NCBI RefSeq assembly: GCF_003429085.1
Contig: NZ_QVTC01000050.1
Coordinates: forward strand, 1 to 46,396
Direction of reading: 5' to 3'
Origin: Bacillus sp. V59.32b
GTDB taxonomy: Bacteria > Bacillota > Bacilli > Bacillales > DSM-1321
Length of the DNA stretch: 46,396 bases
In this document: positions 1 to 7,192 of the stretch, one piece after another
How the letters are laid out: each line of letters starts with the position of its first letter
Numbering within the stretch: the first letter of the stretch is position 1
Position numbers and translations under genes: made by a program
The notes under the pieces: generated by a model
Told to the model about the DNA's origin: nothing
Databases searched by the model: none
Seen by the model: the letters and a program-made list of their open reading frames with translations, nothing else

Positions 1-56
1 TCAGCGCCGATGGTAGTTGGGGGATCTCCCCCTGTGAGAGTAGGACGTCGCCAAGC
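1..56 (+). rRNA. rrf: 5S rRNA, 3' end (partial)
   Basis: The first 56 bases match the 3' end of a Bacillus 5S rRNA, ending in GTAGGACGTCGCCAAGC. The 5' part lies outside the window. The tRNA cluster starts 9 bases later, so this is the end of an rrn operon with linked tRNAs. Confidence 0.93.
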
Positions 57-65
57 TTAAATCGT

Positions 66-140
66 TCCGCAGTAGCTCAGTGGTAGAGCATTCGGCTGTT
101 AACCGAACGGTCGTAGGTTCGAGTCCTACCTGCGGAGCCA
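66..140 (+). tRNA. tRNA-Asn (GTT)
   Basis: A full cloverleaf with acceptor stem TCCGCAG/CTGCGGA, anticodon loop CTGTTAA and an encoded CCA end. It is the first tRNA after 5S rRNA, as in B. subtilis trnD. Confidence 0.97.
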
Positions 141-145
141 TTATT

Positions 146-236
146 GGAGAGCTGTCCGAGTGGCCGAAGGAGCACGATTGGAAATCGTGTATACGCTAAC
201 CGCGTATCAAGGGTTCAAATCCCTTGCTCTCCGCCA
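146..236 (+). tRNA. tRNA-Ser (GGA)
   Basis: A class II tRNA with a long variable arm. The acceptor stem is GGAGAGC/GCTCTCC, the anticodon loop TTGGAAA, and CCA is encoded. Confidence 0.97.
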
Positions 237-251
237 TTTCATTTATATAAT

Positions 252-326
252 GGCCCCTTGGTCAAGCGGTTAAGACACCGCCCTTTCACGGCGGTAACAC
301 GGGTTCGAATCCCGTAGGGGTCACCA
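252..326 (+). tRNA. tRNA-Glu (TTC)
   Basis: Acceptor stem GGCCCCT/AGGGGTC, anticodon TTC within CCTTTCACGG, encoded CCA. Confidence 0.97.
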
Positions 327-338
327 TTATCTCATATT

Positions 339-414
339 GGAGGATTAGCTCAGCTGGGAGAGCATCTGCCTTACAAGCAGAGGGTCGGCGGTTCGATCCC
401 GTCATCCTCCACCA
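339..414 (+). tRNA. tRNA-Val (TAC)
   Basis: Acceptor stem GGAGGAT/ATCCTCC, anticodon loop CTTACAA, encoded CCA. The gap to the next tRNA (414-443) holds an inverted repeat, ATTTCATT...AATGAAAT, without a T tract. Confidence 0.97.
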
Positions 415-477
415 TTTCATTACATAGAATAACGCAATGAAATGTAACACATAAGTAAATAGCGTCATTCATATTGT

Positions 478-551
<74 letters not shown>

Positions 552-558
552 TCATAAT

Positions 559-635
559 GGTCCGGTAGTTCAGTTGGTTAGAATGCCTGCCTGTCACGCA
601 GGAGGTCGCGGGTTCGAGTCCCGTCCGGACCGCCA
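559..635 (+). tRNA. tRNA-Asp (GTC)
   Basis: Acceptor stem GGTCCGG/CCGGACC, anticodon GTC within CCTGTCACGC, encoded CCA. Confidence 0.97.
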
Positions 636-657
636 TTTTTATTTTTTAAAAGTATTT

Positions 658-733
658 GGCTCAGTAGCTCAGTCGGTAGAGCAAAGGACTGAAAATCCTT
701 GTGTCGGCGGTTCGATTCCGTCCTGAGCCACCA
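658..733 (+). tRNA. tRNA-Phe (GAA)
   Basis: Acceptor stem GGCTCAG/CTGAGCC, anticodon loop CTGAAAA, encoded CCA. Confidence 0.97.
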
Positions 734-755
734 TTTAAAAACTGATTATTTTTTT

Positions 756-781
756 GTCGGTGTAGCTCAATTGGTAAAGCA
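756..781 (+). pseudogene. tRNA-Thr 5' fragment (pseudo-tRNA)
   Basis: Bases 756-781 match the first 26 bases of the intact tRNA-Thr at 904 with two differences (GTCGG for GCCGG, TAAAGC for TAGAGC). The match then stops. The next 122 bases (782-903) do not fold as a tRNA, although CCTTGTAAAATCAG near 862 faintly recalls the anticodon arm. This is a partial duplication or a copy broken by inserted sequence, and it cannot make a working tRNA. Confidence 0.8.
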
Positions 782-903
782 TGAACGAATAGACTTCATC
801 GATTTATATCAGCATATTGATCAAGCTGCTGCTTGAATAAGCTTTTTGAGATCAGGACAACCCTTGTAAAATCAGGTGAGATTGGGAAATCTATTTTATA
901 TAT

Positions 904-979
<76 letters not shown>

Positions 980-996
980 TCTTCTTTTTTGTATAT

Positions 997-1081
997 GGAG
1001 GGGTAGCGAAGTGGCTAAACGCGGCGGACTGTAAATCCGCTCCTTCGGGTTCGGCAGTTCGAATCTGCCCCCCCTCCACCA
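997..1081 (+). tRNA. tRNA-Tyr (GTA)
   Basis: A class II tRNA with acceptor stem GGAGGGG/CCCCTCC, anticodon loop CTGTAAA, a long variable arm and an encoded CCA. Confidence 0.97.
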
Positions 1082-1092
1082 TTTCAATTTTT

Positions 1093-1166
1093 AGGGGCAT
1101 AGTTTAAAGGTAGAACTGAGGTCTCCAAAACCTCCAGTGTGGGTTCGATTCCTACTGCCCCTGCCA
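1093..1166 (+). tRNA. tRNA-Trp (CCA)
   Basis: Acceptor stem AGGGGCA/TGCCCCT, anticodon loop CTCCAAA, encoded CCA. Confidence 0.97.
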
Positions 1167-1181
1167 ATTTCATTTAATTAT

Positions 1182-1258
1182 GGCGGTTGTGGCGAAGTGG
1201 TTAACGCATCGGATTGTGGTTCCGACATTCGTGGGTTCGATTCCCATCAGTCGCCCCA
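1182..1258 (+). tRNA. tRNA-His (GTG)
   Basis: An extra G precedes the acceptor stem and pairs with the C73 discriminator, the hallmark of bacterial tRNA-His. The anticodon loop is TTGTGGT and CCA is encoded. Confidence 0.97.
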
Positions 1259-1297
1259 TTTTTATATCCATTAAAGTTTTATAACATATATGATTGA

Positions 1298-1372
1298 TGG
1301 GCTATAGCCAAGCGGTAAGGCAACGGACTTTGACTCCGTCATGCGTAGGTTCGAATCCTGCTAGCCCAGCCA
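1298..1372 (+). tRNA. tRNA-Gln (TTG)
   Basis: Acceptor stem TGGGCTA/TAGCCCA, anticodon loop CTTTGAC, encoded CCA. Confidence 0.97.
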
Positions 1373-1377
1373 TTTTT

Positions 1378-1452
1378 GCGGAAGTAGTTCAGTGGTAGAA
1401 TACAACCTTGCCAAGGTTGGGGTCGCGGGTTCGAATCCCGTCTTCCGCTCCA
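1378..1452 (+). tRNA. tRNA-Gly (GCC)
   Basis: Acceptor stem GCGGAAG/CTTCCGC, anticodon loop TTGCCAA, encoded CCA. Confidence 0.97.
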
Positions 1453-1458
1453 AGATCT

Positions 1459-1532
1459 GGCGGCATAGCCAAGAGGTAAGGCAGAGGTCTGCAAAACCTT
1501 TACCACCGGTTCGAATCCGGTTGCCGCCTCCA
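1459..1532 (+). tRNA. tRNA-Cys (GCA)
   Basis: Acceptor stem GGCGGCA/TGCCGCC, anticodon loop CTGCAAA, encoded CCA. Confidence 0.97.
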
Positions 1533-1543
1533 TATATTTATTT

Positions 1544-1624
1544 GCCGGTGTGGCGGAATTGGCAGACGCGCACGACTCAAAATCGTGTTCCTCTGGAGTG
1601 CCGGTTCGACCCCGGCCACCGGTA
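1544..1624 (+). tRNA. tRNA-Leu (CAA); island attachment site
   Basis: A class II tRNA with acceptor stem GCCGGTG/CACCGGT, anticodon loop CTCAAAA and a long variable arm. The sequence after A1624 is TCC, so CCA is not encoded. It is the last tRNA of the block and lies beside an integrase remnant. A diverged copy of its 3' part recurs at 7487-7541, which suggests that it served as an integration target. Confidence 0.95.
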
Positions 1625-1660
1625 TCCTTAGTGTCATTTTAGATACGATTATTAAGTTTG

Positions 1661-1701
1661 AAAAAGCTCCAAACCTTGATATAGAAGGTTTGGAGCTTTT
1701 T
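1661..1701 (+). terminator. Rho-independent terminator of the rrn/tRNA operon
   Basis: A perfect 17-bp inverted repeat (AAAAAGCTCCAAACCTT with its complement at 1685-1701) ends in a T run. It lies 36 bases after tRNA-Leu. Confidence 0.93.
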
Positions 1702-1754
1702 CATTTCCATTGACTATAAGAAATGGAACGATATAAATTCGAATTGCTTTACAC

Positions 1755-1903
1755 ATTAATTCCACAAACATGTTCTCAAATGTTTTTACTGCTACTTGCT
1801 CGTCTTGTAACCTTAACTTCTTTAATACATGTGTGTATTCCTTCAATGTTGTTTCAATATCGCTGTGACCTAATCGTTTACTTACATATGAGTTTTGGAA
1901 CAA
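1755..1903 (-). pseudogene. Tyrosine recombinase (integrase), C-terminal remnant
   Basis: The minus frame from TTG at 1903 reads YVSKRLGHSDIETTLKEYTHV. This is the C-terminal catalytic signature of phage-type tyrosine recombinases: the LGH histidine (about 1865) followed ten residues later by the nucleophile tyrosine (about 1836). The N-terminal arm-binding domain and the catalytic Arg and Lys residues are missing, and the frame upstream is closed. The C-terminal end points toward tRNA-Leu, the usual layout for an element integrated in a tRNA gene. The frame stays open to 1652 through the terminator, but that tail shows no integrase similarity. It must be inactive. Confidence 0.8.
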
Positions 1904-2045
1904 ATAATAAAATGTGTGCTTTTTTAACTTTGTTCAGCAATAAAATCCGTTTAATCAAATATCTAGTATTGTAGAACTAAAAAGACAAAATGGCCCCCAT
2001 TTTTTAAAGGGAATTATTACACAATTGGAGTATATATAAGATGAA

Positions 2046-2428
2046 ATGGAATTTTTAAGTATCCAATTAATTCAATATTTTTGGCAAAGAAAGTTTATAA
2101 AATTTTTTTTGCGGACTTCCAAGAATAACAGAGCTGAAGCCATTAAGTGGGGGGCACCATCATTTGTTGTCAGCATGATGCGCATTATGACGGTTGCTTA
2201 AATGGAAGGAAAGGAACTATCTGCTGAATGGTGGAGTAGTGTTAGGATGCCAAGGTCGGTGCTAGAAGGGACAGAGAGCCCAGTATCTCTTCGTCATAGT
2301 GCTCAAGCATTGGCATACGTGCTCCCTAATGCGCAATTGCTGATAAAAAAGGTCTTGGCCATACTAAGAAGCTAGATACAAAAAAGATATCGCCGAAGCT
2401 TACAGTATTTTTTTCGGCTAATTACTAA
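2046..2428 (+). pseudogene. Alpha/beta hydrolase pseudogene
   Basis: The frame from ATG 2046 contains AEAIKWGAPSFVVSMMRIM. After an in-frame TAA it continues with LEGTESPVSLRHSAQALAYV and LPNAQLLIKK, then needs a frameshift near 2351 to read GLGHTKKLDTKKISPKLTVF before stopping at 2426. This is the C-terminal half of small alpha/beta hydrolases, including the catalytic-histidine segment (LGHT). The N-terminal half with the nucleophile elbow is absent. Such hydrolases are often found near ECF sigma/DGPF loci, which fits the next genes. The assignment is from pattern recognition only. Confidence 0.6.
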
Positions 2429-2474
2429 TTAGGCAAAAAGTTTTACAAAAAAGTATGAAAAAAATAATTTCGAT

Positions 2475-2502
2475 TGTCGATTTAACAGGCAGGTATTCGT
2501 TG
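2475..2502 (+). promoter_or_regulatory. Candidate ECF42-type promoter upstream of the DGPF gene
   Basis: TGTCGA at 2475-2480 is followed after 17 bases by CGTTG (2498-2502). TGTCGA is, from memory, the -35 element reported for ECF42 sigma factor targets, with a CGA/T-type -10. It lies about 100 bases before the DGPF start, and a second TGTCGA lies in front of the other DGPF copy at 4291. This suggests autoregulation by the sigma factor encoded here. Confidence 0.5.
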
Positions 2503-2577
2503 TATAAATAGAAGCGGATTTGCTTATGCGATTTTGCACCGATTAGAATGAAGCTTCACCATAGGAGGTTATTACTT

Positions 2578-3012
2578 ATGAGATTTATGATGATTGTAAA
2601 AGCGACTACAGATTCAGAGGAAGGAAGAATGCCTAGCCCGGAGCTTATTGAGGCTATGCAGAAATATAACGAAGAATTGGTGAAAGCAGGTGTTTTATTA
2701 GCAGGAGATGGACTACATCCTAGTTCAAGCGGAATAAGGATTTCCTATCCGGAACAGGGTGGTAAACCAAAGATTATGGACGGTCCGTTTACGGAGGCAA
2801 AAGAATTAATTGCGGGGTATACTTTGATTGAAGTTAAATCAAGAGAAGAAGCTATTGAATGGGCATTACGGATGCCAGATCCACATGGATTTGGACAGGG
2901 AGAAATTGAGCTTAGACAGGTATTTGAGATGGTGGACTTGACAGATAATCCAGAATTTCTGGAAAAAGAAGCAGCACTTCGCAAACATGTAGAGGAGCAA
3001 AAGAAGGCGTGA
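2578..3012 (+). CDS. DGPF-domain (YCII-related) protein, partner of the ECF42 sigma factor
   Basis: The predicted protein has 144 residues. It begins MRFMMIVKAT and carries the family-defining motif MDGPFTEAKELIAGY at about residues 64-78, followed by a segment ending EIELRQVFEM. YCII-related proteins have a ferredoxin-like fold. The DGPF branch is typically encoded beside ECF42 sigma factors, but no reaction is established. I chose ATG 2578 because AGGAGG lies 9 bases upstream; an in-frame start at 2548 lacks a ribosome site. The stop overlaps the GTG start of the sigma factor gene (GTGA), so the two are translationally coupled. The gene looks intact inside an otherwise decaying island. Confidence 0.88.
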   Translation: MRFMMIVKATTDSEEGRMPSPELIEAMQKYNEELVKAGVLLAGDGLHPSSSGIRISYPEQGGKPKIMDGPFTEAKELIAGYTLIEVKSREEAIEWALRMPDPHGFGQGEIELRQVFEMVDLTDNPEFLEKEAALRKHVEEQKKA

Positions 3013-4274
3013 GTTTGCCCCAAAAACAACGAACGATTGATGCGATATGGCGAATAGAGTCACCAAAGCTCATTGCAAAGTTAACCGGAATGGTACGGGA
3101 TGTTAGTCTTGCAGAGGATCTGGCTCAAGATGCCTTGGTGATTGCTCTTGAAAAATGGCCGCATGCAGGGATACCAGATAATCCTGGCGCATGGCTGATG
3201 ACGACGGCGAAACGGCGTGGGATTGATCTTTTGCGAAGAACGAAGATTCGTGATCAAAAGTATGTAGAGATTGCTAAAAATACGGATATATATACTGAGG
3301 AAGACATAGATCATGTTCTGGATGGGGAGATTGGTGAAGATCTCCTTCGTCTGATTTTTATGACCTGTCATCCAGTATTATCACAGGATGCCAGAGTTGC
3401 CTTGACACTGCGCCTGTTATGCGGACTTACGACGGAAGAAATTGCGCGTTCATTCCTCGTCGCAGAATCAACCATTGCTCAGAGAATTGTCCGTGCTAAG
3501 AGAACCCTTAACGAAAAAAAGATTCCTTTTGAGGTACCTCTTGGAGAGGAACTTAATGATCGCCTGTCGACCGTACTTGAAGTGATTTACCTTATGTTTA
3601 ATGAAGGATATTCAGCAACTTCCGGGGACCAGTGGATCCGTCCTTTACTATGCCAAGAGGCACTGAGACTGGGACGTGTCCTTGCCGAGATCGTACCTAA
3701 TGAACCGGAAGTTCATGGACTAGTTGCTTTAATGGAAATTCAATTTTCCCGGTTCAAAACTCGAGTTAATTCGAAAGGAGAACCTGTTCTTCTTATGGAT
3801 CAAAACCGGGCACAGTGGAATCGATTATTGATTCGCCGTGGTTTGGCAGCACTGGAGCGCAGCCGGACGTTAGGGCGTTCACTTGGGCCATATTCATTGC
3901 AGGCAGCCATCTCTGCTTGCCATACTCAGGCACCGACTCCAGAGGAGACAGATTGGCCACAAATTGCTGCTCTTTACGAAGCGCTTTCGATTGTAATGCC
4001 CTCGCCAATCGTAGAATTAAACCGGGCAGTTGCTATATCCATGGCATTTGGTCCGGACATTGGCATCCAGATTGTAGACGAGTTGAATGCAGACCCAACC
4101 TTAAAGAAATATCATCTATTGCCGAGTGTTCGCGGGGATCTCCTGATGAAGCTAGGGCGATACGATGAAGCTCGGACAGAATTTGAACGTGCGGCATCAT
4201 TAACCCAGAATGAACGTGAACGAACCCTTCTACTAAATCGCGCAATGGAATGTGGAAAAGGAACATTTACATAA
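3009..4274 (+). CDS. RNA polymerase sigma factor, ECF42 group (SigI/DUF6596 type)
   Basis: The protein has 421 residues, twice the length of a normal ECF factor. Residues 15-80 form sigma region 2 (VSLAEDLAQDALVIALEKW, then PGAWLMTTAKRRGIDLLRR). Residues 125-165 form region 4 with the helix-turn-helix TTEEIARSFLVAESTIAQRI. A C-terminal extension (about 185-420) starts with TVLEVIYLMFNEGYSA and ends in TPR-like helices (GRYDEARTEFERA). This layout defines the ECF42 group, which has no classic anti-sigma factor; the extension is thought to control activity. The GTG start overlaps the DGPF stop. A candidate target promoter lies in front of each of the two DGPF genes flanking it. It is intact and probably functional. 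Confidence 0.9.
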   Translation: MSLPQKQRTIDAIWRIESPKLIAKLTGMVRDVSLAEDLAQDALVIALEKWPHAGIPDNPGAWLMTTAKRRGIDLLRRTKIRDQKYVEIAKNTDIYTEEDIDHVLDGEIGEDLLRLIFMTCHPVLSQDARVALTLRLLCGLTTEEIARSFLVAESTIAQRIVRAKRTLNEKKIPFEVPLGEELNDRLSTVLEVIYLMFNEGYSATSGDQWIRPLLCQEALRLGRVLAEIVPNEPEVHGLVALMEIQFSRFKTRVNSKGEPVLLMDQNRAQWNRLLIRRGLAALERSRTLGRSLGPYSLQAAISACHTQAPTPEETDWPQIAALYEALSIVMPSPIVELNRAVAISMAFGPDIGIQIVDELNADPTLKKYHLLPSVRGDLLMKLGRYDEARTEFERAASLTQNERERTLLLNRAMECGKGTFT

Positions 4275-4290
4275 AATTATTACTCATCCT

Positions 4291-4320
4291 TGTCGATTAT
4301 GCTGGTAAAGGAATAGTTGA
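4291..4320 (+). promoter_or_regulatory. Second candidate ECF42 target promoter
   Basis: TGTCGA at 4291-4296 is followed by AGTTG at 4315-4319, close to the spacing seen at 2475-2502. It lies about 75 bases before the second DGPF gene. The shared pattern, TGTCGATT with GTTG 18-19 bases later, supports common recognition by the sigma factor encoded between them. Confidence 0.45.
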
Positions 4321-4371
4321 GCAGTCTATTCTGCTCTTCATTTCTTCCAACTTAAACGAGGCGGGAAAACA

Positions 4372-4623
4372 ATGAGATTTTTATTGATTGTCAAAGCCAC
4401 AGAGTACTCGGAGGCGGGGCTAGCCGACGGAAAGGATTACCGCGAGGCAATGATTTCGTATAAGAAGTCACTGGCTAAAAAAGGTGCACTTCTTGCCGAT
4501 GAAGAGCTTCAGCCAAATTTAACCGGGTTAAGAATAATGTATCCAAAGAAAGGTGGAAAACCACAGTTATTGGCAGGCCCGTTTCCGGTAAATCAAGACC
4601 TTATCATGTGTGATATTGAATAA
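4372..4623 (+). pseudogene. Truncated second DGPF (YCII-related) protein
   Basis: The frame has 83 residues. It begins MRFLLIVKATEYSEAG and aligns along its length with the intact DGPF protein at 2578, up to the motif, which here reads LAGPFPVNQDLI with Ala replacing the Asp. The alignment stops there and the frame ends after four more residues. The second half of the fold is lost. The break at about 4605-4612 is also where a ligase fragment on the other strand loses homology. The ribosome site (GAGGCGGG) and the upstream TGTCGA box survive, so a short product could still be made. Confidence 0.8.
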
Positions 4624-5103
4624 GTGATTCCCCTCACCGATCACATAAGGAGTCGTAATGATAGATTCAGAAGGTTCAATGATTTGATCCAATTTCTCTT
4701 TTCTATCGATTATTGGTACTTGAATGAGTGATTTATTAGATTCCAGTACAACAAAGGCTACAAAGGTTACTGGATGCGTTTCTGTTGCCGACTCTATCTT
4801 ATCAGTGGAAGTCAAGCAACCCCCTATACGCAAAATCATCATAAACGGAAACACCATTCCTCAAAACCACACCCTCACAGTCTATAATGGCATGATCGGT
4901 TTAAATTTGATGAACCGCTTGTTGTAATTCAGGGAATTTGTTTATAACGACATTCTCATGCCTTGTATATGCCTCAATGCGGTTTCCCTTTTTGTGAAGA
5001 AGAATTCGCCATCCATCCCACTTAATATCATAAAGAGCTTTACCATTATCTACTATCTCACTCCTTGTAGATAACAGCATCGGCTTAATGGGAGTAAAAG
5101 CAT
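4607..5103 (-). pseudogene. ATP-dependent DNA ligase pseudogene (adenylation domain)
   Basis: Read on the minus strand from 5103, the conceptual protein runs FTPIKPMLLSTRSE, then ALYDIKWDGWRILLHKK (motif I lysine, K-x-D-G), IEAYTRHENVV, DHAIIDCEGVVLRNG and VYDDFAYRG. After a frameshift near 4815 it continues ETHPVTFVAFVVLES, RKEKLDQIIEPSE and VIGEGNHLF. These are successive blocks of the adenylation domain of LigD/LigB-type ligases. Damage includes a likely one-base loss just after the ATG at 5103, an in-frame stop at 4901-4903, the frameshift, and loss of the C-terminal end at the junction with the truncated DGPF gene. The 96-residue open frame at 4567-4857 is only the middle part. It cannot make an active ligase. 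Confidence 0.78.
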
Positions 5104-5287
5104 ATAGACCACCTCAAATTCATTCTCTCACGAATGATTCTTGGTTAATTAATGAGTTCATTTGCATTATAGAACATATTTGCAAGGATTTTTTGAAATT
5201 CCTTTATAACCATGAAGATCCACCATAAATTTTGGAAACACAATGGTACAGATAATTGTATAATTTAAATTAGTAGGAGGAGATTTT

Positions 5288-5635
5288 ATGTTTTTTTTAG
5301 GACTATTAGCTTTTTTAGTTTTATATTATCTAATTGCTCGTTGGGTGACTAAAAAGTTTAATATTGATCGGACATATGAAAAGGCTGGATTTAACACAAA
5401 GTGGGGGTATATTGTTTTCTTCTTATTGTTAATCTTAGTAGGAATCCTGGTTCTTAATGGGGTTACAAAAGACTATGTTCCGCTGTTCTTCATTTTAATC
5501 ACTATGGAAGCGGTACGGGGGGTTGAACATTATAAACTTCACCGTTCGAGTAATCTTCATGTATTGAATGCATTTACAGTATTCTTCTTTATACTTGTTG
5601 GCATTTACGCTCTTTTATTTATATTGTTTATTTAA
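5288..5635 (+). CDS. DUF4181-like small membrane protein
   Basis: The protein has 115 residues and about four hydrophobic segments: residues 1-17, 44-60, 64-76 and 95-115. A charged stretch after the first helix (RWVTKKFNIDRTYEKAGF) and the motif MEAVRGVEHYK between helices resemble Bacillus DUF4181 proteins, whose function is unknown. The start is set by AGGAGGAG 7 bases before ATG 5288. A terminator follows at once, so it is probably a single-gene transcript. The family name is a judgement from pattern and length. Confidence 0.65.
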   Translation: MFFLGLLAFLVLYYLIARWVTKKFNIDRTYEKAGFNTKWGYIVFFLLLILVGILVLNGVTKDYVPLFFILITMEAVRGVEHYKLHRSSNLHVLNAFTVFFFILVGIYALLFILFI

Positions 5636-5647
5636 CAACCCCGCAGT

Positions 5648-5671
5648 AAGGAAGGTTCTCCCTTCCTTTTT
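5648..5671 (+). terminator. Rho-independent terminator after the DUF4181-like gene
   Basis: AGGAAGG and CCTTCCT pair around a short loop, followed by a T run. It starts 13 bases after the stop codon. Confidence 0.8.
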
Positions 5672-5719
5672 GTTTTGCTTATTTCTTTCGAAATTAAAAG
5701 AAAAGGCTAACCTTAATGG

Positions 5720-5971
5720 TCACTTATCTTCAAATTCAAACTGCATTTGCTCCTGTTCGTTTTCCTTTTTCTTTTTCGCCTTTTTTGGCACTTCAGGTTC
5801 TTGTGGAATAAGGTATTCCTCGGTAAAATGGGCTACTTTTGCTTGGATTTCTTGTAGTCTCTTTTCCTTTATCGTGACCTGATAGGAATGTTCTTGATTA
5901 CATGTTGGACACGTGTACTTGACATTTGGCTCTCTGGATAATACAAGCTCGATCCGCAATTCCTTCGACAT
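5720..5971 (-). CDS. Small zinc-ribbon-like protein, possibly 5'-truncated
   Basis: The frame has 83 residues from ATG 5971. It contains CPTCNQEH at about residues 21-28 and a highly charged tail (KKAKKKKENEQEQ). The frame continues upstream without an ATG and would add LICGACSKETY, giving a second CxxC that would complete a four-cysteine zinc ribbon. No ribosome site fits ATG 5971. The likely reading is that the true start was lost at a junction near 5995, beyond which the opposite strand shows a SUKH gene tail. The function is not recognised, and it may be a remnant. Confidence 0.45.
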   Translation of the reverse strand: MSKELRIELVLSREPNVKYTCPTCNQEHSYQVTIKEKRLQEIQAKVAHFTEEYLIPQEPEVPKKAKKKKENEQEQMQFEFEDK

Positions 5972-5999
5972 ATATGTTTCTTTTGAACAGGCTCCGCAT

Positions 6000-6200
6000 A
6001 TCAGTGGTTGGCATGAAAATTGGTATGTAATCGGATATGAGGAATTACTTGGTGACCCAATTGTAGTTGATACTAAAGATTATGATTTTTCTGTTTTTGC
6101 AATTGCACACGCTGCAAATTGGATTCCACAACCATTGGCAAACTCGTTTGAATCATTTTTTAAAAAAGCATCAACATCTACTAAAAAATTTCTTCTCTAG
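6000..6200 (+). pseudogene. SUKH/SMI1-KNR4 immunity protein, C-terminal remnant
   Basis: The plus frame ends with GWHENWYVIGYEELLGDPI, then VVDTKDYDFSVFAIAHAANW and PLANSFESFFK. The pattern W-x-VIG, GDPI-x-D and a late SFESF block is the C-terminal half of SUKH (SMI1/KNR4) domains, which act as immunity proteins for secreted polymorphic toxins. The N-terminal half is missing, and sequence before about 6000 belongs to the opposite-strand zinc-ribbon frame. No toxin gene remains nearby. Confidence 0.7.
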
Positions 6201-6213
6201 TAGAAGAATAGGT

Positions 6214-6236
6214 AAAAACCACAATGTGGTCTTTTT
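6214..6236 (+). terminator. Rho-independent terminator after the SUKH remnant
   Basis: AAAAACCAC and GTGGT with a three-base loop, followed by CTTTTT, 14 bases after the stop of the remnant. Confidence 0.65.
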
Positions 6237-6564
6237 AATTTGGTCTACAATAATGATATAATCCTTTCATTTGTAAAGATAGACCATACCTAATTGATAG
6301 TATTGTACCTTTGGAACGGGCTATACATAAAGCTGTTATTCTGCATAGGTGTAACGAATGTTTTATGGAATGGTATGACCGCACATGCTTGTCAATTTGG
6401 GTGAACCTTACAATTTTTGAGTAACATAATCACCATTTGTTAAAATACAATTAATTACTGTCAGGGAAAGTAAATGGTGTGAAATACGTTTTAGGAATCA
6501 AAAAAGGGCATATTCACCAGCTTTATCCTGTGTATTAATATATTTTGAAAAGGATAGATAAAAC
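6237..6564 (+). other. Intergenic stretch without a recognisable gene
   Basis: This is 328 bases of AT-rich sequence inside the island. I see no open frame with homology, no tRNA and no clear repeat. It presumably holds the promoter of the downstream 176-residue gene, but no convincing -35/-10 pair stands out. Confidence 0.5.
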
Positions 6565-7095
6565 ATGTATACAGATTTGCAAGTAGAGACATATATTTTA
6601 AAGACACCTGTGTACGATTTAGCAGATATAGAAAAGGATCCATATGCTTATTTTATCCATCTAAACCATGATCAGATGGAAGTAACAGCTTTGTTGAGTG
6701 AACAATTTCATAACCCTTTAAACAGGAATGTAGATATAGAGGGTGCCATCTATATTAGCTATAAGGGAAGAGAAGTAAGCCCATTAACTTACTGGGATGA
6801 GGTAGACAGCCTATGGGCTTATTATTTAAATATGATTGAAGAGTACTTAGAAAATGGAAATGCTGAATCATATTTTCCAGATCAACCTATTCCGATCATC
6901 ATGAAAAAAGCAACTAACAGCAATATACTATTTTCAGTAAATAATGTTGAAATCCTTGTGAATGAAAGATTCTTTTTATCTACTTTAATAAATAAAGCAG
7001 AAGAATTTTTCAATTTACTTTCGAGCTTTAATCAGAATGATAATTATGAAAATGAATTGTCCCAAATTAGAGCCATATTATCCAAACTAGGCTAG
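6565..7095 (+). CDS. Hypothetical acidic protein of 176 residues
   Basis: The protein begins MYTDLQVETYILKTPVYDLA and is soluble, acidic and rich in Asn, Glu and Tyr, with no signal peptide or membrane segment. I do not recognise the family. A block DYENELSQIRAIL-like helix ends the protein. A purine-rich AAAAGGAT lies about 11 bases before ATG 6565, and a terminator follows about 100 bases after the stop. Small acidic orphan proteins next to a SUKH remnant are often immunity proteins, but that is inference from context only. The AT-rich composition fits foreign origin. Confidence 0.65.
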   Translation: MYTDLQVETYILKTPVYDLADIEKDPYAYFIHLNHDQMEVTALLSEQFHNPLNRNVDIEGAIYISYKGREVSPLTYWDEVDSLWAYYLNMIEEYLENGNAESYFPDQPIPIIMKKATNSNILFSVNNVEILVNERFFLSTLINKAEEFFNLLSSFNQNDNYENELSQIRAILSKLG

Positions 7096-7192
7096 ACCTA
7101 CTGTTCATTAATTTGCTGGTGAAAATCTACTTGGATCAAAGTTATTTTAGCCATATTATGAATTTATTAAAATTGAAAGCGTGAGGAAACGG

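Noticed and set aside
1723..1974. 83-codon plus-strand frame over the integrase remnant
   Set aside because: The antisense frame carries the recombinase catalytic signature; the plus frame lacks a ribosome site and any known motif.
4567..4857. Small lipoprotein gene with an IGGC lipobox
   Set aside because: The sequence after the apparent lipobox matches the ATP-dependent ligase adenylation domain, and the neighbouring frames supply the missing blocks, so it is part of a pseudogene.
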